From assembly GCA_021300355.1 (NCBI GenBank), contig JAJTEF010000015.1, positions 1 through 59,354 on the forward strand: DNA of 59,354 bases. The letters run 5' to 3'. Positions within the stretch are counted from its first letter, which is position 1, and each line of letters begins with the position of its first letter. The DNA is from Sphingomonadaceae bacterium. GTDB lineage: Bacteria; Pseudomonadota; Alphaproteobacteria; Sphingomonadales; Sphingomonadaceae. This document shows positions 27,688 to 37,561 of the stretch, in pieces. The translations under genes and the position numbers were made by a program. The notes below the pieces were generated by a model. The model had not been told where the DNA came from. It did no database searches and worked only from the letters and a program-made list of their open reading frames with translations.

Positions 27688-29701
27688 TGTAAATCTGCGT
27701 TCTGCTGCGCAGCTTTGGCCGCTTGAACCCATGGCATATGCGCGCGGTTTTCGTTGACGGTTATCACGCGCTGTTCGGCCAAATAGATAGCAAGTCCGCC
27801 GGTCTGCTCTAACAGTCCGCGGTCTGCTTTAATCCATTTCGGCTGGCAGCTTTGCGGCAACCATCGGTCGCTCATGACGATGTCAACGCGCCTGCAGGCC
27901 GCGGCCATCTCCATGGCGGGGACCTGATAAGCCGTTCGCGTTGCCAATATTGTCCAAGTCCTGTTGTGCGCAGCTATCGATATAATGCAGTTATCAGATG
28001 TGCACCTTGCCCCCGGCCATTGTTCGATCGGTGTGGCGGCAGCATTGCTTCCTGCTTTTTCGGAGATCATGTCCCGAACAAAGTCGCCCGCCTTTCCGCG
28101 CAATAAAGAGACTTTTCCGTCGGCTGTAACGAGAGCCAGATGTTTTCCATCACCCGTGACCAATATATCGGGCCGTGGCGCCAAGATCATTCCCGCAATG
28201 CCAATAAGGAAAATCGGAATACCGGCATAGCGGATGTGCGTTTGGAGCAAGCCAAAAAGCAATGCCCCCGCCCAGAATGCTGCATAAGACCAGATGGGCA
28301 TTTCAGGCATCATCGATACCGCACCGGGTAGACCGCTTACAAAATGTGCCAATGCCAATATGGCTAAAATTCCTTGTCCCGCCAGCCACCAGAATGGCCC
28401 GCCAAGACCGACCAAATCGAGGGCAAGCGCCAACGCCTCCAACGGCATAATCACGAAGGTCGTCATGGGTATCGCGACGACATTAGCAAAGGCACCCTAC
28501 AGTCCTGTCTTATGAAAATGAAACAACGCGATCGGGGCCAAGATTATTTCGATAGCGAGCCCGGTGAGCACAAGTGAAACAACACCCCGGGCAAATCGAT
28601 AAAGCGTCGGCTCGTCCCGCCTTTCGGTAAAGCGCTTCACCAGTGACAGTTCGTGAAGGATGACAATCGTGGCAACGGCGGCGAAGCTGAGTTGAAAGCT
28701 TGGCCGGGCCAATGCCTCTGGCCAGAATAGCAGGACAATCAACGCGCCAAATGCAACCAAACGCAGGGTAAGCGCCTCCCTGCCCAACGCCAGTGCCACG
28801 AGCACCTGAAGCGCGGCAATGCAGGAACGTATCGTGCGTATAAGCCAGTGCCCCCATTGCGGCAGCCGCCGCTGCGCAGATGGGGACCGAAATCCGCAAC
28901 GCCAGCCATGACGACAATGACAGCAACCGGCTGACCGCGATAAAGATAAATCCAACGACTGCCGTGACATGAAGCCCGCTGATCGACAACAGATGCGCCA
29001 ATCCGCTGTCCCGCATCGCTTGCGCATCTGCCTCGCTTATGTGCCCCTGATCCCCCGTCACAAGCGCCGCGCCAATGGCACCAGCATCAGGCGGCATGGA
29101 TGCCAAAATATGCTGCGTAAGTTGCGCCCGCTTTACCGAAAACATTGCATTGGTTCTTGCCGGTTCAATCAAGGTTACGGTTCCTAATGCAGACCCGGTT
29201 GCGCCGATCTGCTGAAACCATGCACGGCGCGCAAAATCATATCCGCCCGGCAAGGTTGGCCCAGCAGGCGGCATCAATCTGGCCCGCAACCGAATGACGG
29301 CGCCCACCTGAAATGTTGATTGATATTGTTCGGGCGAAAGATTTACGCGGACGACCGGAGGCAATTCGCCCTTCCCATCCGTCGCAAGGCGCTGGCGAAC
29401 AACCTCGCGCGCCGTGATATTCTCTACGGCTTCAATCCGCCCATAAAAATCCCCGATCCAAATTTTAGCCAGCACGGTTGCGCGACAGCCGCGGATTTCA
29501 GGCTAATGAGCCCAAAGCCAAGCAGAATGGAGACTGCCGCCATTGCCAAATGACGATCCCGATGCCTATGCCAACCGGCAACCACAAAGGCAGCTGATCG
29601 CGCTCCCGATCAAGCCAGTTTTCAAGGGCGCTAAACCACGTACGCCCCTCACCCAAGCGCGGCATATTGTTGAGGGTCAAAATGTCCGATATCCCCACCA
29701 C
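27681..29701 (-). pseudogene. comEC: Decayed comEC (DNA-uptake channel)
   Basis: Fragments in all three minus-strand frames line up as one ComEC/Rec2 protein, the inner-membrane channel for incoming single-stranded DNA. The N-terminus (LENWLDRERDQLPLWLPV) begins near 29701 or 29665. A frame change near 29550 leads to MAAVSILLGFGLISLKSAAV, and another near 29483 to VLAKIWIGDFYGRIEAVE and the competence-domain core SGLAHLLSISGLHVTAVVG. Near 28836 the text jumps from GALAYT to TIRSCIAAL with loss of about nine expected residues and a frame shift. An amber codon at 28497-28499 then stands where a tyrosine is expected (HKTGL-stop-GAFANVV). After it the last frame stays open to 27681. With these several independent lesions, no functional product is likely. 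Confidence 0.88.
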
Positions 29702-29952
29702 AATCGCTGTCTAACACCAATATGGAGCGGGGCAAATAACGCACTAATTTTAAGCTATTGTTTGCCTTGACGACCGCTGAATTTCCTACCATTGGGCTAG
29801 GCAACGACAAAGCCATTTTCTCCCCATGAAATAGTGGCATTTGAAGGACCGAAAGCAGTCGCAAACGACGTTTTGAACGTTCTGTGTCTTAAACGGAAAT
29901 ATGCCCGGTTGGGCGGCCCGATATGTCGGGTAGCAATGTATGGAGTTTGAAA
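29702..29952 (+). promoter_or_regulatory. Upstream region of gltA with two adjacent hairpins
   Basis: This 250-bp stretch has no gene I can support. Near the gltA start it holds two short hairpins side by side: GCCC-GGTT-GGGC at 29903-29914 and CCCGA-TATG-TCGGG at 29917-29930. An 8-bp palindrome GAACGTTC lies at 29875-29882. GGAG precedes the gltA ATG by 7 bases. The hairpins could be a leader element or chance; the promoter was not clear. Confidence 0.3.
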
Positions 29953-31239
29953 ATGGCCGATAAAAACGCAACTCTTACCGTTGGCGAAAACAGCTTTGAA
30001 TTGCCGATCATGAAAGGTTCGGAAGGACCCGACGTAATCGATATCCGCAAATTATATGCCGTGTCAGATCATTTTACGTTCGATCCCGGCTTTACGTCGA
30101 CGGCAAGCTGCGAATCTGCGCTGACGTTCATTGACGGTGATGAGGGCATATTGTTGCACCGTGGTTATTCCATTGAAGAGCTTTCGGAAAAGTCCAGCTT
30201 CATGGAAGTATCATATCTGCTGTTGAATGGTGAACTGCCCAACAAGGCGCAGCTCGATCATTTCAGCCACACCATTTCACGCCACACGATGCTGCATGAG
30301 CAGCTGGCGACATTCTACCGCGGTTTCCGCCGCGACGCCCACCCAATGGCTATCATGTGCGGTGTCGTCGGCGCGCTGTCGGCATTTTATCATGATTCGA
30401 CCGATATCAGCGATCCAACGCATCGCATGATTTCGAGCCATCGTTTGATTGCGAAAATGCCAACCATCGCCGCAATGGCGTATAAATATTCTGTTGGTCA
30501 GCCATTTGTTTATCCGGACAATAGCCTGTCCTACACCGGCAACTTCTTGCGCATGACCTTTGGCGTCCCTGCCGAAGAATATGTTGTGAACCCTGTCATC
30601 GAACGCGCGATGGACCGGATTTTCATCCTCCATGCTGACCATGAACAAAATGCTTCGACATCGACAGTACGCCTTGCGGGATCATCGGGTGCCAACCCCT
30701 TTGCATGTATTGCAGCGGGTATCGCCTGTCTTTGGGGCCCAGCGCATGGCGGCGCGAACGAAGCAGCGCTCAACATGCTGCGCGAAATCGGCACGCCGGA
30801 TCGCATTCCGCATTATATTGAACGCGCTAAAGACAAAAACGATCCCTTCCGCCTCATGGGCTTTGGACATCGCGTTTATAAAAACTATGATCCGCGCGCG
30901 TCAGTCATGCAGAAAACGGTGCGTGAGGTTCTGACCGAGCTGAACATTACCGACCCAATCTTCGATGTTGCGATGCAGCTTGAAGAAATGGCGCTAAATG
31001 ACCCATATTTCATCGAAAAGAAGCTGTTCCCGAACGTAGACTTCTATTCCGGAATCATTTTGTCGGCGATTGGTTTCCCGACGGAAATGTTCACTGTGTT
31101 GTTTGCACTATCCCGCACCGTGGGCTGGGTTGCACAATGGAATGAAATGATTTCCGATCCGGCACAGAAAATCGGCCGCCCGCGCCAATTGTACACGGGT
31201 CCAAACCACCGCCCATATCCGAGCCTAGACCAGCGTTAA
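29953..31239 (+). CDS. gltA: Citrate synthase (type II/hexameric bacterial form)
   Basis: This 428-residue enzyme condenses acetyl-CoA and oxaloacetate at the entry of the TCA cycle. It has the N-terminal beta domain typical of the NADH-sensitive Gram-negative form ([21 protein letters not shown]). The active-site histidines are in [15 protein letters not shown] and [15 protein letters not shown], and the catalytic aspartate is near NVDFYSG. I used ATG 29953 ([11 protein letters not shown]), which has GGAG upstream; an earlier in-frame ATG at 29923 lies inside the hairpin region. It converges with the histidine kinase gene, overlapping its end by about 15 bases. Confidence 0.97.
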   Translation: MADKNATLTVGENSFELPIMKGSEGPDVIDIRKLYAVSDHFTFDPGFTSTASCESALTFIDGDEGILLHRGYSIEELSEKSSFMEVSYLLLNGELPNKAQLDHFSHTISRHTMLHEQLATFYRGFRRDAHPMAIMCGVVGALSAFYHDSTDISDPTHRMISSHRLIAKMPTIAAMAYKYSVGQPFVYPDNSLSYTGNFLRMTFGVPAEEYVVNPVIERAMDRIFILHADHEQNASTSTVRLAGSSGANPFACIAAGIACLWGPAHGGANEAALNMLREIGTPDRIPHYIERAKDKNDPFRLMGFGHRVYKNYDPRASVMQKTVREVLTELNITDPIFDVAMQLEEMALNDPYFIEKKLFPNVDFYSGIILSAIGFPTEMFTVLFALSRTVGWVAQWNEMISDPAQKIGRPRQLYTGPNHRPYPSLDQR

Positions 31240-32499
31240 TTGTTGTGGAAGGCGGAGCGTGAATTTAGCGCCTCCGCCTTTTGCAGCCTCAACGGTAAGA
31301 TCGCCCCCCATCGCGCGTGCCAGGCGGCGCGATATATAGAGGCCGAGCCCGCTCGCGCCGTCGCCGGTGCGTCCCAAACGTTCAAATTACGCAAAAATAC
31401 GTTCGTGATACTCGGCGTCAACGCCGGCACCTTGGTCCGACACGGAAATATACGCAAATCCATCCTCGGCGCCGACTTCTACCTGAACATCCGTTCCGTC
31501 GGGCGAATATTGGATCGCATTGGTGATAAGGTTCAGCATGATCTGAAGCGCGCGCCTATATTCTGCTGTGGCCGTAACATATGTTTGGGTGTCAGGCAGC
31601 GTGATCGTCATGCGGTGATCTGCAGCCGTCAACGCCAGCAAACCAGCGGCGCGCCGCACAACATCGCCTAATTCGATATCATCCTGTGCGGTAAAAAAGC
31701 CGGGTCGCTCGACGGCTTCCAAATCGTCCAGATCCTCAACAGGGGCGGTGAGATGCCGCGCCGCATTGGCAATGATACGATGCAATGGTTGCCGCAGAAC
31801 CGGCGCAAGCTGTTTCCCAAAAAGTGCGCCCGAAGATGATCTATCCGCCTGCGCAAAGTTAGCTACCTCAACCTTCCCGTGTTGGGTAAGGGACAGCGTA
31901 TAGCCAGAAATCTGCCCAGCGCCGTCACGTTTGGCCTGCCCCCAAACCGACATACGAGCATCGTTGAGCGTTCGGACGCTCCGGCGACTGATCGGGAAAA
32001 ACCTCTCAACATTCTGGAACGCTGGCATGGCGTCCGGGCCAAAAAGTCGGCCGAGTATGATTTTACTTGAAGAGCCAAAATCTGTATTTTTTACAATGCC
32101 TTCAACTGGTCCGCAGGCGTCAACAAGGCGCAAGGCTTGATCAAATCTAAGCGTGACCAGTTCTTGACCTTGATCAGGCCATATATCCCGCGACGTTGGC
32201 TTGACCGCAACATTATGAATTTTGCGCCAGCCCAAGATAGAAAGTTTGACGTCCTTGTTAAAAGGCTCGGCTTCAACCCACAGTTCAAGATTGTTTGGCC
32301 CATCCGCAACGCAGACAGGGCGCGCGAGCCGCATCCGAAGACCTGCGACCATTTGCGTAAGGCTAAGCAAGGCTGGGCACGCCAGCGTACCGCCCAGATT
32401 GCCACCTGCCCGAATATGAAGCTGCTGCAACGCGTCGTCGGCACGCAGCAAGATACCCGCAGACGACACCTCGCATGTGATAGCGCGTGTTAAGTTCAT
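31225..32499 (-). pseudogene. Sensor histidine kinase cut by an in-frame ochre codon
   Basis: From ATG 32499 (ATGA overlap with the DUF2336 gene) the frame runs 370 codons, hits TAA at 31387-31389, then stays open for 53 more codons to TAG at 31225. Across the stop the text is a normal kinase ATPase domain: the N box LNLITNAIQYSP and the G1 region SDQGAGV come before it, while FERLGRT, the G2 loop [14 protein letters not shown] and TLRLPQQ come after. The stop sits where a Lys, Glu or Gln codon is expected. The N-terminal half looks PAS-like. The phospho-acceptor helix reads APVLRQPLHRIIANA with no His at the usual place, and it passes directly to ARHL, shorter than usual. Kinase function is doubtful. 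Confidence 0.75.
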
Positions 32500-33446
32500 G
32501 TTCTGCCAGAACTTAAAAATAGCGACCGAGCAGATGACCAATCACAGATTTGCTGCCGGGCCATTTCAGGAATGAAATGTGTATACTCAGCCTCAAACAG
32601 CGCAGCTTCTCGGACAGAGAGTTTCTGAGAGCGCAAATCGATCATCGTCTGCAGAGCCGCATGCTCTGGAAAGCCGGCGGCGGCCAGCATGACCTTCATC
32701 GGAAATGCAGACTCAAAACCTATCAACCGAAGGATATGATCATGCCCGATATTCAGGTCCGCGCTGAGATAGGCCACGAAAAGGTAAACCCCGGCATGAT
32801 GTGGATTAGACAGCGCGGCTCGATTTTCGTCGCCAAGAAAATACACAATCTTTCGGGCGGATGCCGGGGCTGTCTGCGCTTCGTCGTAGCTGGCAATCAA
32901 TGCGCGCGCGTTATGGATGACGTTATCCGAATGGCTTCCGGATAACAGCTCAAGCGCGGCGACAATCCGCCAGCACATTTTGTGCAAAATCTCTGGGGGC
33001 AGCGTCAGATAAGACCGGCCCTGCGATCGCACTTGCAAGCTATCCGCGGCGAGCAACGCTTGTGCCGCTTCGATTACATGTGTGTCTGCATGGTCGAGCA
33101 ACTCAACCGCCAATTGGGAAAACCCGCACCCAAGCCGTGCTATCAAATTATCTTCAGCAACACGCACGAGCGCGAAATCTACAATATCGGTTTTCCGCAA
33201 AAACCCGGATCGCGCAAGCAATGGTCCACAAGTCGATTCCGGGGTGGCGCCGTGCAACCTTGCTTCAATGTCACGCACGATCTGCAAAAGTTTTACTGAA
33301 ACTGCGCTTATTGTGGCTTCCGACGGTGTGTGGACCGCTGAAGGAAAGATAATGGATGCGACGTCGTCGCACAGTGCATCAACATCGCGGGCATGGGCGC
33401 ACGCGATTGAGAGCAAATCATCTTGGGGACCAAGTAAACCCTCCAA
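32496..33446 (-). CDS. DUF2336 domain protein
   Basis: This 316-residue, soluble, all-helical protein matches the DUF2336 pattern found widely in Alphaproteobacteria: a HEAT-like helical region in the N-terminal half (IVDFALVRVAEDNLIARLG) and a C-terminal half with LIGFESAFPMKVMLAAAGFPEHAALQ. No catalytic motif or membrane segment is visible. It overlaps the kinase start by 4 bases, so they were built as a pair, which suggests a role in signal transduction. Function is unknown. It is the second gene of a three-gene minus-strand group. Confidence 0.75.
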   Translation of the reverse strand: MEGLLGPQDDLLSIACAHARDVDALCDDVASIIFPSAVHTPSEATISAVSVKLLQIVRDIEARLHGATPESTCGPLLARSGFLRKTDIVDFALVRVAEDNLIARLGCGFSQLAVELLDHADTHVIEAAQALLAADSLQVRSQGRSYLTLPPEILHKMCWRIVAALELLSGSHSDNVIHNARALIASYDEAQTAPASARKIVYFLGDENRAALSNPHHAGVYLFVAYLSADLNIGHDHILRLIGFESAFPMKVMLAAAGFPEHAALQTMIDLRSQKLSVREAALFEAEYTHFIPEMARQQICDWSSARSLFLSSGRT

Positions 33447-33502
33447 AGCCTATCAACTAACGTTCGTGGCGGCCTTTATAGGTTTTTTCGGTTAACGGCG
33501 TT

Positions 33503-34927
33503 TTAAGGCTGATCCGCCTTTTTATCGGGGCCGCTATCATAGCATGCGAACATAAACGTGCTTAGCTGCGCGACCATAATCCATTGCAGCGCATTGGCTA
33601 AACCAAGACCGGCTGTGCCGCCTAAAGCCAAAATGGACAGCAAGGCTGGCGACCGCAAAAGCCCGTCCGCCCAACGCGGCAACACGACATGCAAGCTAAT
33701 CCATGCGATGGAGGCTACCGCAAACGCCGCAAATAGCGCGTCGTTCGTGTAGGAGGTGTCCATATACGCCGCGCCAAACATCGCAATAACAAGCATCGAC
33801 AAGGTCACTGCCGTCAACTTGGGCATTTTCCCCTGCCCGTTCAGATCGTCAGTCGTTGCAAGACGCAGAGAATTGGTTGCGACAGCACCAAAAGCAGTGC
33901 CGGTTGCCGCCAAATCGAAGCCGGACACACCCAGCGCCACCGCGCCCAACGCAAATATCGGACCTGCAAATTTGACGAGCTTAAGCGCGATTGGACTTTG
34001 CCATATGATGGGAACCAATTTGGCGGATACTGGCCCCAAAACCCTAGCTTCAACGAAGCCCGGCTGACTTAAAACCCGCTTGCGTAAAATTTGCTTGTTC
34101 AGCTGGACAAAATCTTGCGGACCTTGGACGATGTTCAAGGTTCCGTTGTTAACATGTTGTTGCGACAAAAGTCTCAACGGCACATTCGCGAGGATGGCCT
34201 GGCGCAGCAGCGAGGAAATGATGCTCCAGTCTTCGGGTAGATCTTTCAGCGTCGCTATCGTGCTGGCCCCGACAATCGAGATACCGGCCCAGCGCGTATT
34301 CAAATCGATGCGCTCGAAAACGCTATTTTCGTCGCGCCCATCCACTGTAGCAACGAAGTTATCCGGCGATTTCGAAAGCGTTTCGACAAAGTCAGGCTGC
34401 ACATATAGCTGCCCAGATTGAACCCAAACGCGGTCGTCGAGCTTCAAATAGCGCTGAATATCCGCACCTGTGCGGACGAAATCGACGAGGACGTTTTTCT
34501 GCCGCCATTGATCGGCCAAGGCCAGCATTGCGCCGTCCATATTTTCCACTTCAACGAGAAACCGTGAAATTCCCGCGCGGAAAAGCGTTTTGATCTGATA
34601 CTCCACGAGCGAACCGCCCGCCAACTCGGTATTTGGCTTATCCATGGGCGCTCGCGACGCGGACACGTCGCCACCGGTAACGGAGAGCAACGCGACAGAG
34701 AGCTTTTCGGGAATGCGCTTGGACACCATAGGCCAGATATGAAGATTAGATGTCATTTGCCAATCAAAATCTACAAATATGGGGCAATCATTGCACAATG
34801 AAATGATCGCTATCGCATATAGCCTTGCTGAGCTTGCGAATGACACACGCAGTTCCGCCATTAAGGATGCTTCATCCCCCACGGCAGCCTTTAACGCTGT
34901 GTCAAATGCGCCATAATCCATCGACAT
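33503..34927 (-). CDS. Membrane protein with NTP-transferase-like domain and N-terminal Hpt-like fragment
   Basis: This is a 474-residue protein in three parts. Residues 1-40 (MSMDYGAFDTALKAAVGDEA...) look like the first helix pair of an Hpt phosphotransfer domain, but the rest of the four-helix bundle and its His are missing. Residues about 67-300 resemble a degenerate nucleotidyltransferase fold (SLVEYQIKTLFRAGISRFLVEV, RVWVQSGQLYV, DLNTRWAGISIVGAS) without the usual GGxGTR loop. Residues about 305-460 hold five or six membrane helices. The nucleotidyltransferase reading is a weak structural guess. An internal start at 34729 (MVSKRIPEKL) would give the second and third parts alone. The gene is divergent from the coiled-coil gene (69 bp apart). 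Confidence 0.55.
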   Translation of the reverse strand: MSMDYGAFDTALKAAVGDEASLMAELRVSFASSARLYAIAIISLCNDCPIFVDFDWQMTSNLHIWPMVSKRIPEKLSVALLSVTGGDVSASRAPMDKPNTELAGGSLVEYQIKTLFRAGISRFLVEVENMDGAMLALADQWRQKNVLVDFVRTGADIQRYLKLDDRVWVQSGQLYVQPDFVETLSKSPDNFVATVDGRDENSVFERIDLNTRWAGISIVGASTIATLKDLPEDWSIISSLLRQAILANVPLRLLSQQHVNNGTLNIVQGPQDFVQLNKQILRKRVLSQPGFVEARVLGPVSAKLVPIIWQSPIALKLVKFAGPIFALGAVALGVSGFDLAATGTAFGAVATNSLRLATTDDLNGQGKMPKLTAVTLSMLVIAMFGAAYMDTSYTNDALFAAFAVASIAWISLHVVLPRWADGLLRSPALLSILALGGTAGLGLANALQWIMVAQLSTFMFACYDSGPDKKADQP

Positions 34928-34996
34928 TTTTCGGGGTTACAACAGATGGTGTTAAGTTTGCGTTTCTCTCTCGCAATAATGTGGTAAAAAGGGTTT

Positions 34997-37285
34997 ATGA
35001 CCACACGCTCAAAAATCGTCGGCTTGACGCAGCACATCTCGGACCAATCTTCGCACGACGATGTCGCGGCCGAAGCGCATGCGACAGCGGGTTCGCTTCC
35101 GGATGCTGCCGACACAGCAAATATTGAAGATATGTATGAATTTGAACAGCCCCAGCGTAGTGTTTTGGCATTTGTGGTGCCGACGATGCTTCTCCTCGCA
35201 TTTGCGGGTTGGACTGCATTTTTCGCACTGACCTATTGGCCTGAGGCGCAATCCGGCCTCAACAACAATCGCATTGTTGAACTCATTGTGCGTTGGGCCG
35301 TCCCTGCATTGTTGATCGCCGTGTCTTGGTTGTTGGTGATGCGTAACAGCAGCCGGGAAGCAACGCGATTTGGCAACGTTGCAGCGTCGTTGCGCAACGA
35401 AAGCGTTTTACTGAGCCAGCGGATGCGCACGGTGAACGAAGAAATCTCGTTAGCGCGCGAGTTTTTGTCGCAAAATGCACGCGATCTCGAGTCGCTTGGA
35501 CGCCAGTCCTCCCAGAAATTGTTGGAGTCAGCCCAGGTCCTTACAGCGGCGCTTGCCGATAGCGACCAAAAAGCGAAGACACTTGAGACTGTAAGCCAAT
35601 CCGCAAACACAAATCTTGAGCAGCTCCGCAAGCATTTGCCAGTTGTTACAAGCGCAGCGAAAGATGTGACCAACCAGATCGGCAGCGCTGGCAACAACGC
35701 CCAGATGCAGATCAAATCGCTCATTGCGACTTTGGGGCGCGTTCGCGATGCAGGCAAATCGGTGCGCGATTATGTCGATGGCGTTGAAGTGCGCGCCGAC
35801 GATATGGCTGTTAAATTGGAACAGTCGCTGAGCAGCAGTGCAAAATTGCTCGACATGCGGAGTGCAGAGGCGCTTGACCGCAGCGCCGAAATGGCGACGT
35901 TGATGGATAGCGCAACGCAAGCCATGTCCAGCGGCATCGCGCAGGCATCGGGTGATATTGGCGCGATCCTCTCCGTTAGTCAGGAACAGATTCAGTCGAG
36001 CCTTACCGAATTACGGAAGGCTCTTGGCGACGTTGGTAGCCAAACCGATCAGGAAGAGGCGCGCATCCGTGCAATGATTGCGACGATCAGCGCGCACATT
36101 CATTCAAGCGCACAGCAGATTTCGGAAGTTGACCGCGTCGCGACCGACCAGACTTCCAAACTGGCCTTTGCCGTATCCGCTTTGGGCGACAGCACGCGCA
36201 CTGTTGGTTCGGCGCTGACAGACAATCAACTTGTCACCCAACAGCTGATTGACCAGTCCCATAAGCTGTTGGAGTCGCTTGGTACGGCGAACCATGAAAT
36301 CAGCGAGACAATTCCTGCATCTATGGATGTCCTCAGCCTACAATTGTCCGATGGCGTCGCGCAGATAAAGTCCGCTTTGACGAACGCAGAATCGCTCGAG
36401 CAATTGAGTGGCAGCATGCTTGAGAAGCTGAACGGTCTGGAGCAGATTATTGCGACCCAGCGCGACTCTGTGGACGCACTGATGACGCAGAGCGATGCCC
36501 ATTTCGCCGCCCGCCATGACCAAGTCGATGCGCTTGGCTCGTCGCTGCGACAGACACAATCGCTGCTTCAGGAAATGTCGGATGAGGCAAATGGCCAACT
36601 GGTGACCGCATTGCTGCGTGTCCGCGAATCCACACGCGCTGCGGCGGAAAGCAGCCGGAAGATCTTGGATGATGAACTCGCCCATATCTCCGAGCAACTG
36701 ACCGAACAAAACCGGACTGCACTTGCCAATGCACTGGACGCGCAAGTTGCGTCGATGAACGCTGCCGTTCAGGAAGCGATTGAGCGCAATGTAGAGCTAT
36801 CCGAAGCTGCTACCGGTCTGGTCGTCAAACAACTCGCCGAGCTAGGCGAAATGACGACCACTCTTGAAGGCCGCATTGCAGATAGCAAAAACAGCTTTGA
36901 ATCGGTTCAAGATGACAGCTTCGCCCGCCGCATGGTGCTGTTGACGGAATCGCTCAACTCAACAGCCATCGATGTTACGAAAATATTGTCGAACGACATC
37001 ACTGACACCGCATGGGCGTCCTATCTTAAGGGCGACAGAGGCGTGTTTACCCGCCGTGCCGTGCGCCTTATCGATTCAAAAGAAGCAAAGATCATCGCCA
37101 ATCATTATGGCAACGACAGCGAATTCCGCGAACATGTGAACCGCTATGTGCACGACTTTGAAGGCATCATGCGCCTGTTGCTTAGCACTCGTGATGGCAA
37201 CGCCATTGGCGTCACGCTTTTGTCGTCCGATATTGGCAAGCTATATGTCGCGCTGGCCCAAGCGATCGAACGGCTTCGGAAATAA
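34997..37285 (+). CDS. Membrane-anchored giant coiled-coil protein of unknown function
   Basis: This is a 762-residue protein. The first 55 residues are polar. Two transmembrane helices follow (about 56-78, FVVPTMLLLAFAGWTAFFAL, and 92-113, WAVPALLIAVSWLLVM). A long, nearly unbroken helical coiled coil then runs to about residue 630, rich in Gln, Ser, Ala and Leu and resembling the signalling helices of chemoreceptors but without their hairpin tip motif. The last 110 residues form a distinct folded domain (MVLLTESLNSTAIDVTKILSN, WASYLKGDRGVFTRRAVRL, FREHVNRYVHDFEGIM). The N-terminus and coiled coil probably lie in the cytoplasm. I do not recognise a function; cell-envelope or polar scaffolding is an inference. 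Confidence 0.7.
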   Translation: MTTRSKIVGLTQHISDQSSHDDVAAEAHATAGSLPDAADTANIEDMYEFEQPQRSVLAFVVPTMLLLAFAGWTAFFALTYWPEAQSGLNNNRIVELIVRWAVPALLIAVSWLLVMRNSSREATRFGNVAASLRNESVLLSQRMRTVNEEISLAREFLSQNARDLESLGRQSSQKLLESAQVLTAALADSDQKAKTLETVSQSANTNLEQLRKHLPVVTSAAKDVTNQIGSAGNNAQMQIKSLIATLGRVRDAGKSVRDYVDGVEVRADDMAVKLEQSLSSSAKLLDMRSAEALDRSAEMATLMDSATQAMSSGIAQASGDIGAILSVSQEQIQSSLTELRKALGDVGSQTDQEEARIRAMIATISAHIHSSAQQISEVDRVATDQTSKLAFAVSALGDSTRTVGSALTDNQLVTQQLIDQSHKLLESLGTANHEISETIPASMDVLSLQLSDGVAQIKSALTNAESLEQLSGSMLEKLNGLEQIIATQRDSVDALMTQSDAHFAARHDQVDALGSSLRQTQSLLQEMSDEANGQLVTALLRVRESTRAAAESSRKILDDELAHISEQLTEQNRTALANALDAQVASMNAAVQEAIERNVELSEAATGLVVKQLAELGEMTTTLEGRIADSKNSFESVQDDSFARRMVLLTESLNSTAIDVTKILSNDITDTAWASYLKGDRGVFTRRAVRLIDSKEAKIIANHYGNDSEFREHVNRYVHDFEGIMRLLLSTRDGNAIGVTLLSSDIGKLYVALAQAIERLRK

Positions 37286-37288
37286 GCC

Positions 37289-37561
37289 TTAAACAGGCCT
37301 GGTTATCAGCCAGTCAAAACTGTGGCGGTCGACCCAGCCATAGACATAATTGGCGTAATATAGCCCAAAAAGCGCTGCGGATAACAATGTTGTCCGCAAA
37401 AGGATGGTGCGGGGTTGGAAGTTCCCGGGGGCGCCATCCGCCTGCCCGGGTACCTTAGGCAACCCCAATTCCTCATGCGTACGCACGCCGATGGGAAGGA
37501 TGACAAACGCGGTCATCACCCAAAAAAGCGCGTAAATCGCTATAATTGATGTCCAGCTCAT
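37289..37561 (-). CDS. DUF1467 family small membrane protein
   Basis: This 90-residue protein has two membrane helices: IIAIYALFWVMTAFVILPIGV at the start, and TLLSAALFGLYYANYVYGWV near the end. LPIGVRTHEE between them is the DUF1467 signature. Function is unknown. The ATG overlaps the RNase J stop (ATGA), so it is the last gene of the long nuo-birA-coaX-rnj unit. It converges with the coiled-coil gene, only 3 bases apart. Confidence 0.85.
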   Translation of the reverse strand: MSWTSIIAIYALFWVMTAFVILPIGVRTHEELGLPKVPGQADGAPGNFQPRTILLRTTLLSAALFGLYYANYVYGWVDRHSFDWLITRPV

